DNA of 64,000 nucleotides from Pseudoscleropodium purum. Taxonomy: Eukaryota; Streptophyta; Bryopsida; Hypnales; Brachytheciaceae. The stretch spans positions 12,152,001 to 12,216,000 of the forward strand of contig OZ017805.1 of NCBI GenBank assembly GCA_963969395.1, given 5' to 3'. This document shows, in pieces, positions 26,179 through 37,661 of the stretch; position 1 is the first letter of the stretch, and the number at the start of each line of letters is the position of its first letter. The notes beneath the pieces were generated by a model that had not been told where the DNA came from, made no database searches, and saw only the letters and a program-made list of their open reading frames with translations. A program made the translations under genes and the position numbers.

Positions 26179-29100
26179 ATGGGCGGAAAAGTCAATGCGG
26201 GTATAGGTGTACAGTATCGCAGTGCAGGATTGACCAATGTTGGGGAGCGCGACCATGTGGAAAGAACGTTGAAGAGTCGGCGTCTCCCTAGTTGCAGCAT
26301 GGCATCGTCGACGCTTTCGACTCAAGATATTGGTAGTACTTCAGAAATAATGGGTGAAAAGAGGGCAGGAAGCGGCGCCACCAGCACGGTCACCAACGAC
26401 ACGTGCACCCCGTTCGTCGAGGCTGGACTGATACTTGACAGTCTCAAAGAGATGAGCTTTGAGTCTGGGGAAGGTGCAGATTCAGCTCCAGAGGGCATTG
26501 CAGCAGGTGAAAATGGGCAGGAAAGTGGAGTACAGGCGGTCAAGAACGACGTGCCGTCCAGCACTCCTGAGCTATCTAGTCAACCGGAATCCGCAGTCCA
26601 TGTAGATTATGTCATGACGCAGCAGTCACATAGTCATGGCTATGCTGCTCAATATGGCGAGAGCCCCCTGGCACCCAGAGGGTTGACGCACGAATATCGC
26701 CCGCCACCAGCATTGCAGCTTCCCGACCAGACAATGATGGACAATGAGTTCGCAGAACTACATCAGGATAGCGAGAGTGAATATGCTCCTTCCAATTTCA
26801 GGCTACCGGCCACCCTGGTTGGTTCTCCGTTCTGCCATGGTTCATGTCACGATGGAAAAGCATCGCTTGATCCCAATGCTAAGGAGTACACTCCTGCTCC
26901 GTCTCCCTGCATTTCTCCCGTAATGCCACAATCTGTAAGTCAGCAACACATTGGTGTACCGTCTTCTTACTCGTTTGAGTCTGGGCATATCTTCGTAGCT
27001 GGGCTAGACAATCGTTCAATGATATTTAGTCCAAGTTACGGTTCAGATTCCTCAATGCCCATCTACGGAAATGGATCACAACTTGCGTATGCTCCCGGTT
27101 CAGTGACACCTGCTGACTGGGCTTGCTCAGACGTTTCAGATTTAAGCGTCCATCAGGTGGCATCCAGCGCGGGAGACCATCATCCTGTCACTCGTGCGGT
27201 GGTGGCTCAGCCACTTCAGTCGTCCCACCCTTTGCGTCCAATTGGCATACCGCCTTACCAATCCATGGGACTGCCATCAGTTGGAATTTCTGTGCAAAAT
27301 GTTTTACCCCACCCTCCAATCTCAGGCAGAGAGCATGTTTCGCGGGCCATCCTGTTGAATGGCGTGCCATCGTCCTTGACTGATGAGCAGCTCAAGATTG
27401 AGATGGGGAAATGGGGCGATGTTAGAACTGTAGTTTCGGACCAGAAACATCAAGGTTTGGTCACTATCAACTTCTATGATCTTCGCTGTGCCAAGGAGGC
27501 CTTGCGAGATATACAGCAACAACATCTCAATAAGCAGCAGAGGATGCAGCAGCAGTTTCAACTCTCTCAGAAACAGCGTGGAAGTCCAATCAGTAGTATC
27601 TCAAGAGAGCATGTAGATATGGCATGTGAGAGGCAGGATACGGCTAAGCCTCCTGAGTTGCCGACACAGAGTTGTAATGGGATAGCCTTTACTACAGCTA
27701 TTCCTGGGAAGGGCCTCATTAACGGTGTTGTCATGTGGGCTCAGTATACACTGCCTATTGGTGCTGCAGCTGGTCCTGATGGTCTGAACCAGGGCACGCT
27801 TGTGGTTTTCAACCTAGATGTTGACACCACCATGGAGCATCTGAAATCTGTCTTTGAGGCTTACGGTACGTACTGTTTATGTCCAGTCTGTTCCTTGCCG
27901 CGATTATAACTTGTAGTCTACATTGGTGATAAGATGCCGTGCTGCGTTTGTCTTTGGGTATTCCTGTGCACCCAACTTACTGGTGACTGGAATGATTTAA
28001 TTGGCTACTGCTAGATCTTTTCTCAGAACCATTTTTTCAAATTTCAGTACTGACTAACTATTTTGACAGACTCATTTGTCTATTGAGCAACTGTTCTGAC
28101 CTTAAAATAAATTCGGTTTGGTTGATTATTAGTTTCTGTATTGTGTCCGCTTCCTTGTGCAGAGTTCTTTGTGGCTCGTCTGGAGTTGTTTTCATCGTTG
28201 GCAGTTTTCAATGATGTCTTGTTTTAACATGTATCCGAAACCGTGGTTTTAATATGTTGGAGAACTTAAGGAATATGAAGTCTTCAGGAGTCTACAATTG
28301 CGTTAATGTTTTATCTGAGGTTCGTGGAGGTCAGGTCCTGACGGTCGATAGGATTGATGGCACTTTGATGGATGCAGTAGTGTGTCCATTGAATTGAATT
28401 TTCTGCTGTTGTTTAAAGGGCAGCTTTGGGTGGTTCACTCTAACAGAAATTGTGGGCACCTAAGGTTGAAAATACTCATGTATTTGTGGATTTGAATTTA
28501 TACATATCATATGTCCAGGAAACTGAATATTTGCTTATTCGAGGAGTGCCAACGAGACAACTTGGAAACTGTTATTCCTGGAAGATGGATTCTAATCCAC
28601 GCACCCCCTTGTGTTGACGCAGGTGACGTCAAAGAATTAAGAGAGACGCCAGCTAAGAAGCAGCACAAATTTGTGGAGTTTTATGATGTGCGCGATGCCT
28701 CGAAAGCCCTCAAAGCTCTTGACGGAACTGAGATAAATGGAAAACGTGTTAAGATTGAATTCAGTCGCCCAGGAGGTCAAGCACACAAGGCACGTGCTCA
28801 GCTTCAGCATCAAACCCAAGGGACTACCGTATACCACCCTTTAACAAGTACTAGATCCGCATTAGTAGGTTCTGGGCCTAGCGCGGTAGCAGGTCAACCG
28901 TTCTATATGAATTGGAGTGCAGACGCTGCAGGTACACCCCTAACAATGCCAGGTCCTCATGGAGGTACTTCATACCTATGGGCATCTAACATAGGAACTC
29001 CTGTTACCCCATTAGGTTTATCTGTGCCTCAACCTTGGAATAGTGGTGGCAATCAGTTACCAAATTATAATTACGCACCCATGCAGGCGGGGCCGTCAAG

Positions 29101-30872
29101 TCGTGCAGGTCCGCTTGTTGTTGTGGGCAGTATGGAAGCTTTATCTTTCGATAGAGTTGGGAGAAGAGCTATGGCCATACCCTACAATGGAGGACCTGTA
29201 TCTCCTGGCGAAAGTTTTTCCTCTAGTCATGGTGGAAGAGGGAGCGGCATTGTGAGTGGGCAAGGTAGAGGAGATGGAGTTTCAAGCCGAAGGAAGCGGA
29301 ACTCTACAGTCAATGGGGTTGCTGGATATGGCAAAGTAGATTCCACGAATCATTTAGGATCAGGGAGTAGACCGAGGGAAGGACCTCGCGTGGGCACACG
29401 CATTTCAACGAATAAATTATCTGCCCGGCAAGATATTCACCCTCAGTATGTATTTGACGAAGCAGGGGTTCAGGCCAAGGAGACGCAACGGACCACCCTC
29501 ATGATAAAAAATATACCCAATAAGTACAGGTAGAATTTTGATGCTTCTGATATTTTCCGTTCATTCTTAAGCTTGCTCGTTGAATTTTGATCTCTTTGAG
29601 TATTGGGGTATTGAGATTTCCAATAAATTATGAAAACCCTAACTTGGAGTTCTGAATTTTATCTACAATCTCTACGTGTCCCTCGTGATGAACCCGTTTT
29701 ATGTGGTCTTTTGAGAGACATCAAAGAGTTTCTGAATTCGATTGTATGACCGGCGATGCAGCCAGCAGATGTTACTCTCGCTTCTGGACAATCACTGCAC
29801 GGAATGGAATAAGCGAGCGGAGGGATTGGATGAACCTGACTCTGCATATGATTTCGTTTATCTTCCCATTGACTTCAAGTAAGTACTTTCTCTTGCAGGC
29901 ACGTTTTCTCTGCATATGATTTCATTTAATGTGTCCTAAACACGTGAAGACGTGCGTTTGCTGTGCGTGTTTTACTTGCAACGTCCTCACAAGATCTGCA
30001 GTCATGGTTTATTGTCCTACACCGATTTGTGAGCATTGGAGTTCGTTTTTGGAAATTGTTCTGTACTTCGGCTGAAGGGCCGTAGCCTATTTGTATTCTA
30101 TCTAGTATTTATTATGAAGGTTGATTTTGCCTTATCTTTGATTAATTATTAAATTCCCGTTGTTGTACATGATAGTTAAAAGGGTAGGTTGAGTTTTCCT
30201 ATCCAACCCTGGTTTGACTGACTGAGACCTACATCTTGCAGGAATAGGTGTAATCTTGGATATGCGTTTGTTAATTTCACTTCTGTCCAAGCAACAATGA
30301 GATTGTACAGAGATTTCCACCTCCAACAATGGGAGGAGTTTAACTCACGTAAAGTATGTCATGTGACGTATGCTAGAGTTCAGGTATGTTCTGTCTGCTG
30401 GCCTGATGTCTCCGCCTGTCTTCTGGGGACGATTTCCTTATGTTTTTCATCCTGGTCTCTACTCTTAGTTAATCATTGCCTCTTGACTCCTTATATTCGT
30501 CGTGGTACATTGACTCTTGCTGTAAAGGGACGGCTTGCTCTTGAGGAACACTTCAAAAACTCGCGATTCGCTTGTGATACGGACGACTATCTACCTCTCA
30601 TGTTTCGTCCTCCTCGGAACGGCATGAATACTTCAATTCCTGCGACCGTTGCAGCTGTTCATCAATTAAGTCGTGTGCTGGGCATTTCCTTGGAGGAGAA
30701 TGGGAAGGGGCTCCGCAATGGCGAAAGAAGCGGGGATGACCTTTCAAAGAGGGTTCTACCTATTGGTGTTAGTTGTACTGGTCAGGAGTTAGGGATTGAA
30801 TTGTCGACTGGGCAGTCTGGATGTTCTTCTTTGGGCGGACATAGGTCGAGCATGCCCCAGCAGCATAGGTGA
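26179..30872 (+). CDS. TEL: TERMINAL EAR1-like (TEL) Mei2-type RNA-binding protein
   Basis: Five coding exons: 26179-27865, 28623-29529, 29762-29878, 30242-30383 and 30528-30872. They join in frame at GT..AG sites to give 1,065 residues. RRM1 (about 388-455) has ILLNGV and a weak RNP1 (LVTINFYD). RRM2 (about 540-612) has LVVFNL and KFVEFYDV, and spans intron 1. The Mei2-type C-terminal RRM3 (about 852-955) starts [13 protein letters not shown] and includes [23 protein letters not shown] and [15 protein letters not shown], followed by [10 protein letters not shown]. The degenerate RRM1 and the RRM3 tail match TEL rather than AML proteins. In other plants TEL proteins are RNA-binding regulators acting at shoot meristems and in leaf initiation. 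The long N-terminus (1-385) is low in complexity and Ser/Pro-rich, and a Gln-rich stretch follows RRM1. ATG 26,179 is the first in-frame start after a stop at 26,140. ATG 26,299 is also in good context. This is the only intact host-type gene seen. Confidence 0.93.
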
Positions 30873-31157
30873 TGGGAGGTGATGACGGTGGATTTGTACA
30901 AAGGTTTCTGGAAGGGTGGCAGCTTGACTGCTGTGTACTTATGTTGCCTCTTTTAAGTATACTGTTAGCCAATCTACAGACAATATGAGTTTTGGAATCC
31001 ACACCCTGTACTGGTGTTAGCATACTTGAAATTTCAGTGAATGATCCTGATTCCTACGTGGTTTGCTTGGTCAAAGGTGCCTGTCTTCTTAGCTTACAAT
31101 CTTAGCAAGTGAGCATGTGTGGTCGTCAGCTCTCTTTGTTCTTGTGCGCGCGTCGCT
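30873..31157 (+). other. Probable TEL 3' UTR and downstream DNA
   Basis: Composition stays gene-like to about 31,150. No clear AATAAA signal was found, so the end of the transcript is not placed. Confidence 0.4.
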
Positions 31158-31395
31158 CAGGGTTTTTTTTACATTTTTTATAAAGTGCCAACGTGGTGCT
31201 CCAAATTTGGATAGAAACTTTGATAGAAAATATCATAGTAGAAACATTGGATAGAAAGTATCCCAGTAGCATTTATCACATATCCATGATTCTGTTTTCA
31301 TGCACGATCTGGAGATTTCATCCAATATTTTTCTTAATCTGGAGTTTTCTGGTGTAAAACTGAATCCTTAGTTGTTATCATTAACCTTATTTTTT
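31158..31395. repeat. Dispersed repeat family R2, copy 2
   Basis: Same-orientation relative of 21,826-22,045 (see that entry), lying just after the TEL gene. It may mark the real end of the genic region. Confidence 0.65.
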
Positions 31396-32340
31396 TTCTT
31401 TTTGCAACCTGACACTATACAGACACTAAAAACTGCCTTGTGTGGCTAAGGTAAACGAACCGAAAACCGTCCGTTTAAGGAATTCAGTAAATTTGGAGGA
31501 ATTTTTTCTTAAGAATAATATATTTGTAGTATAAGCGAGTGAAAATCAAGAATATTAAAAAAGAATTAGATTTTTTGAATATGGTATGTAAATTCTATGA
31601 TTTTTCAAAGTTGTGGGTATATCTTGTAGGTGCACCCAAATCTGAACCCTGCAAAAATCAGCTTTTAACAAATCCAAATTCATAATGTGTATTTCAAATG
31701 TGTCAGCTAATAAGAATGAAACATTTGGAAGACACATTCATGTAAATGGAGGGATGCTTTAATGGCACTTTATTGAACAAAGAATAGGGAGAGGGGTGGG
31801 AATGGGTGTTTTCATCTTAATCTTGAAAGTCCCAAGGTCATTTTTTTGTCAAAAATCACTCCAAACTGCCATTTTTGCTACATTTACTAAAAAAGACAAA
31901 AAAAACATTTTTTTAGAATCTAACCGTAGGATCTAGTACTTCATTTGTCTTCACTCATGTGGTGAAAATTTCATGAAGTTTCATGATGACTGTATAGATT
32001 GTAAGATATTAGCATTCAAAAGTGAAAAAAAAAGATTTTTTGAATACTAGCTTGCAATTTCAGATGACTTTGATTGCCATGTATGGAATATTTTTGTACT
32101 ACAGACTGTGAATTAAGAAAATTTTATGTTGAAAAATTGAGTTGAAAGTCTACAAAAAAAATTTAAGAAAAACACACTTGATTTTCATTCTTTAAAAGAT
32201 TGTTAAGTAGAAGTAGGTCCAAGATTGAAAAAAAAAAAATTTAATAGCTCTTAGATGGAATTGAAACACAATAATCCCAATGGTGAGATTGTTTTAGCAA
32301 GCAAATATAACATTCTCAAGAAATTTTAAAAAAAAAATTG
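31396..32340. other. AT-rich spacer
   Basis: No gene. The short stretch AGATTGTAAGATATTAG near 32,000 recurs at about 40,115 inside the hAT element, hinting at another weak dispersed repeat. Confidence 0.5.
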
Positions 32341-32375
32341 TTGAAGAAGAAGAAGAAGAAGAAGAAGAAGAAGAA
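32341..32375. repeat. (GAA)n microsatellite
   Basis: About eleven GAA triplets. Confidence 0.95.
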
Positions 32376-32429
32376 AGATAGCACAAAAATGTATGACTAA
32401 AAGTCCAGTGCTTGAGAGATGTCTTCTTT

Positions 32430-32960
32430 TTTGAAAACCAAAATTGAGAGTCCAAAATCTGAAGGTCCAGCCTCACCTGTGCCCGTCCCAAATACAACAC
32501 AAACCAATGTAAAGTCAATGAGGATGCATAAGGTGTCTATAGCTGAAACCAATTGCTATCTATGTCACAGATTTGTAAAACCAAAAGGAAAACAAAAAAT
32601 CACAAAACGGCAATTAGAAATATGTAAGCAAATCCTCAACAAACTACAAGAAGCCCAAAGACCTTTGCCATTCCCATGAGTTGCAAACGCTTGAAGTTGT
32701 AAGAGTTGCAAGTCAATTGTGCACCAAAGTTCTAAGAACCCAAAATCCAACCGTTGCAGTGAAAGAGGAAAACAAATGTGGCAAGAAAGCCACTATAAGC
32801 TTACTAAGTTGAATTTTGGAGGGAAAACCACATAGAAGTGGTCATAAAGAGGTAGTTGTACCTAATTATTAATCCCAAATTATAGAAGTTAGCCAACAAT
32901 GAAGTCACCCTAAGTGGATGGGTGGGTGGTACATCCGACCATGGAGGCTATTTGAGATTT
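32430..32960. repeat. Modular repeat unit U6 (remote copy)
   Basis: Contains TCTGAAGGTCCAGCCTCACCTGTGCCCGTCCC, ATGAGGATGCATAAGGTGTCT, CCAATTGCTATCTATGTCACAG, GACCTTTGCCATTCCC and GGATGGGTGGGTGGTACAT, in the same order as U1-U5. It lies 19 kb away from the array, so the unit is dispersed as well as clustered. Confidence 0.7.
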
Positions 32961-35900
32961 CAAGTACTAATGTTCTAGGTCATGTCTGTTTTGGTGACTG
33001 TACTTGAAATTAAAATCTCCATAGCATAGGATAGCTAATATGTTTAGAGCTTTAAAATTTAATTTTAATTTTAATCCTAATGCTAATTGTAAACATGTGA
33101 TCTAAAATCCATGTCCTTAGAAGCATTATGTTAAAAAAAGCCCATGAGGGTTCTATTTTAGAAAAATAAATATAGGTGCTAAATAATTGAATAAATATAA
33201 ATATAAATATAAATAAAATAAAATGGAAAATAACTATAAGAAAAATATTTGAGATAGTTTATGTATGGTCCTCAAGGGTCATAGTGTGGTTTTACCACAT
33301 TTAGAGGTAATAAAGTAAAAAGGGCACATTTTAGCAATGTAAAAATACACCGGGATAGTTTCCCATGGTATGAATGTGAATTATTCTATTGCTAAAGAAG
33401 AAGAAGAAGAAGAAGATTTTTTTTTTTTGTAACTGCATTGCAATGATGCCGAAAATAAAAAAATTGGCAACCCTTTTCAGGCCTTAGAATTTTTGTAATG
33501 TTTATCCCTCGAGGGTAGATGGGACTTTAGGAGTTAAATGTCTGCTCTTTTGATAACCTAGAAAGGATGTGACCCCTTATGACAAATGTAGTCACCAAAA
33601 TTAGATTATTGGACCAATACGACTTAGTTGGATCATATTTGTTAACATGTAATTCAAAAGATAATTAGATATATATTTGTCAACTTATAATTAAAAAAAA
33701 TTAAATATGGCATAGATTGAAGCTTCACAATACTTCTTGCTACCATTTTGCAACTAAATGTAAATTTTTTTTACATTTACTTTGTAGAGATGAAATTCCA
33801 TGGAAATTTGAAATTATTATGATTATTTAAGTAAAAATTTCAGAATATTGATATCAAATACAAAATATGGTAAAAAAATCTAAAATTTTCAGCATAGGTA
33901 TATTTTATAGTGTAAAAAATCATGGTATATTCCAAAATTACTATGTCATTCTAAAATTAGAAAATTTTGATTATTAGTCCTAAATTCAAATTGCAATAAA
34001 GCTTTGGATTATATATCTTCTTTAGAAAATTCAATGATATTATAATGAAGGAATACTCTATATTATTCACAAAAATGCATTCTAGCAACTTTCTTTCAAA
34101 AAATTAGGTGAAAAATGTTTTTTTTTCTATCTTATAGTACTACCTCAAGTTATAAATTGGTCAAAAAATCATCTTCATCATCCTTCAAGATCTAACCTTA
34201 GAACAATGTTGAATGTGGACATTCATTAGCCAATGAATGAGAAAGAAAACATTTCTATATAAGATAGAAGTGTACATGTTCATCTTTCAAATTTTGTGTT
34301 TATAAGGGAGGTCTTGCAAACAATTTAGACCTCCACTAATTATTCTTGGTTTAAAAAAAAAAAATGATTCACATTGTATCAAAAGGATGATTTTTATAGT
34401 GAATAGCCCAACTTATAAGGATGAATGGCATGCTTTGCATTTATGATCATATTTGGTAAATAACCATGCATTAAACAAGAATGGCAATCCCATGGGATTT
34501 CATTATTTCACTCTCATTAGTAGGATGTTGGCTATTTTGAATGGAACTTTGACAACAAGCCTTGTAGTTGGATCCAAGGCTAGTAAATTTGGACATTGTT
34601 TCGATGCTTTGTTCAAATTTTGTTTTCCGATGAATATTCGGACTGGTTCACAATTCCATCTTTAATCATTCATTTGTTTGTCATTTGTTTTGCCATGCTA
34701 TGCAAATGGCTTTGACACATAAATTTGTATTGCATAGTTTGAAGATTTGTTTCATGCATGTGTAAATGATGTCTTTTATAGTGCTATGTAGCAGTCTCTT
34801 TTTATTTCTTTGGTAGTAGGCCCAATGGCAACAAATAGTTTCAGTATAGAAACAAGCAGATACTATTTTAGTTTTTATAGATCACAATCTACTAAAAAGA
34901 GGCATACCACCTCTTGGTTTGTATTAGTTGTCCCCTTCCTCTCTCAAAAAATTTATAGGCAATTGATTTTTTTTAAATGCTTACTGTCAAAATTGCCGTT
35001 GATTTTTGAAAAAATCACAAGCCGTTGATCTTGTGAAATTTAATCTGAGCCATCAAAAGGAATATTGGATATGGACATAATGTTGTATACAAATATGTAT
35101 TGAATATTGAATACAAATACCAGATATGGATATGGGATGAATTGTCCCTTATTGATTGTCAATTAAGTTGGTTTTTGAAAATAACAAGAAGGAGGAGGAG
35201 GGGGGAAATGAAAATTTTAAAATTTTAAAATCCTAAATTTAAATCTCAGTGAAACTCAATGTTACTATGCACCCAAATGGACCCAGAATGTTTGGCGATT
35301 GTAATGGCTTGATTAAAGAATCATGGCTTTATATAAAGTTATATGGGTAATTAGGCAAAGACAAATTCTAAATTGTGAAAAAATATGGTAGCCTCTACAA
35401 GCCATTGAGTGAATTTTTAGTAGCTATTTTTTTGAAGTGGGTGCTACTTAGGTGACATGTTTTTATGATTAATTACAAATATGGCTTCTACCACTAAAAC
35501 AATGTTAGAATTTTGGTGACATGAAATCCTCAAATTAATATTTAGAGATGTAACTGTAATATTGCAACTTCACTATCTCTTGTAATGATGCCTCTTGAGG
35601 ATTGCTTGCCTTCCCTAAAAAACAAGAGTTGTCGATCATGTTTAAACAAAAGCACCCCCATGTTGATTGGGAGAAAAATCGTTGACCATCAATTAAATCC
35701 ATATCTGAGTTGGAATCCATCTCTCATTGTCAATCCAACTAATAGGATTTTAGTATAGTTGCTAGCTTTGAGAAATGAAGATTACAGATTAGGATTTGTG
35801 CCAAAGGTTTGTCACAAAGGTTTATATCATATGAAAATTTCTTCTTGGGGTAGGCATCTACTTTAATATGAGTTTGCCTTTTTGTGATTTTGTATCATTT

Positions 35901-36539
35901 GTTGTACTTTGGAGTGCTGGACAATAAATTGTATTTGTTCTCATATTTCATATTTTGGTTCTGTTGCATTGGGATTTCACTTTGTAAAGATATGGACTGA
36001 GAAAGAGGATTTTTAGATGCTATTCAAAGTAGTGTGTGAAAGGGATCGAGATGTAATGTAAATTTGCTAATTTGTTAAATTTGGTTTAAATGTAAGGGTA
36101 GGTAGGTAGTTGAGTCGAATGAGTGATTTAGAATTGAGGACGATTGTGCAATGTTGAGCAGTTTTTCATTTTTTTAATAGGCCTTGGAAGTTTATTTTGT
36201 ATTAGAATTGCTATTAGAAATAAGGGTGGATTTGTTGCATCAATGGAAGAGGAGCCGGATTTTGAATATGAAAAAACTCATTCATTGGAATTTAGGTCTC
36301 ATGTTTTAGGGTTTTCTGCTTATATTCTACAATCCTAATGAGTTATAGTTTTCTTTCATTTCATAAGCATAATATTATATGGTGGATTGGAGTTTTGAAA
36401 ATAGAGAACTTTTCTTGGAATCAAGGACTACTTAGGGTTTGCTGTGAATAATAGATGGGAGTTTAAACATTACACAGAGTAATGATATTCTTCTCTTTTG
36501 TTTTTCTTTAGTTTTTCTCTATTTGTGAGTATGGTTCTT
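32961..36539. other. AT-rich spacer
   Basis: Contains an ATAAAT-type microsatellite (about 33,186-33,222) and a short AAG run (33,397-33,415). No convincing gene. The frame at 34,453-34,665 is short and unrecognised. Confidence 0.5.
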
Positions 36540-36575
36540 GAATTTGCATTCTTATACAATTGTATCAGAATAGTG
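36540..36575 (+). other. Possible LTR end plus primer-binding-site fossil
   Basis: GCATTCTTATACA followed by ATTGTATCAGAATAG resembles a Copia-type LTR terminus followed by the initiator-Met tRNA binding site (consensus TGGTATCAGAGC), with one G missing and other changes. No second LTR, gag or pol was seen. Confidence 0.3.
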
Positions 36576-37098
36576 GAGAAGAATTGCTATTGTTGTTTTG
36601 AAGATTGGATTTCATAGAGTACAAATTCAATTTTAGAAATTAAGATTTAGGATTATGAAGATTTTAGGAGCAAGGAAAGTTTATGACTATGAATTATTTA
36701 GAACACTTATGGCAAATATTTTTGAATGAAAATTATGAATTTCTTTTACAAAAAGACTAAACCTATACTCTTTTTAGAATTTGTATGAAATTTTAAAACC
36801 AATGAAAAGATAGCAAATGTACATCCTTTTGTATTTCATGAATGGTTTTATCTAAAAATGAGTGTTTCTCACTATCTATTCAAAAGTTAGAAACGCTTCA
36901 CTTGTTATGTTCCATTCCAATGATCATATTAAAGATTTATCACCAAACTACTAAAAGAAGACATTCTTGATATATAAAGAGCACTGTCACATCTATGCCA
37001 AGCAATTGCAAAGTCTTCCTAAGTAAAAAGGCTTCTGTATAAATAGATTCACATTCAACAAAATCATACAAGTGGGTTAAACCACAATGAAAGGTACC

Positions 37099-37106
37099 AT
37101 TGGGAT
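37099..37106. repeat. Left target-site duplication ATTGGGAT
   Basis: Identical octamer at 46962-46969 on the other side of the hAT element. Confidence 0.92.
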
Positions 37107-37265
37107 CAAGGTTGATACGATGTCCGGACGTGGACGCTGTGTCCGCAGCGTCCGCTGACATTCGCGGTCCCCATGGACGCAGCGTCCGCCGGGACCGCCC
37201 CGTCCGCCCCGTCCGCTTTGATGGCCCTATTTCCCCCGACCGCCCTACCCAAACTGCCCCGCGGT
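37107..37265. promoter_or_regulatory. Left subterminal GC-rich motif array of the hAT element
   Basis: Contains repeated CGGACG/GTCCGC units (GTCCGGACGTGGACGC, GTCCGCAGCGTCCGC, GACGCAGCGTCCGCC). It matches the left half of the MITE at 12,567 and, inverted, the right half of the one at 40,944. Binding by the transposase is an inference. Confidence 0.6.
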
Positions 37266-37661
37266 CACTCTCTTAATCTTTAAACAATTAAATGTTAAAT
37301 GAAGTGCAATGGTTCGCGATTTGTCATTAAAACAATGTCTCTTATAAGTTGAAAGATTATAAAGTTTGACCATGAGTCCATGATAGTCTTGAAACTATGA
37401 AAAAATTCCAATTCATTTTCAGAAGGCAAACTAAAAAAGTTTGTGACTTCAAATATATATATATACCATTTAAAAATCGAGATCAACACAAATATAAACA
37501 TAATCAATATGGGCAAAATATATTCAATTTAATGTAGAATACCATACATTGTGCACATTTGGCTAATTGCACATATAATTTTTTTCATTCCAACTCTATA
37601 TTTCTAAACTAATTTTTAATGCCTATATAACCTATTCAACTACTACTTCTGTACTACCAAT

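Noticed and set aside
28511..28622. ATG at 28,511 as a separate gene start in front of TEL exon 2.
   Set aside because: This part is intronic. The splice 27,865 to 28,623 joins the two halves of RRM2 exactly (EAYG-DVKEL).
30297..30872. A continuous 191-codon frame covering the TEL 3' exons.
   Set aside because: It reads through intron 4 (30,384-30,527), whose GT..AG removal restores the conserved RRM3 tail [19 protein letters not shown].
34453..34665. 70-codon plus-strand frame with mixed composition.
   Set aside because: No domain, no supporting flanking frame, and a length expected by chance.
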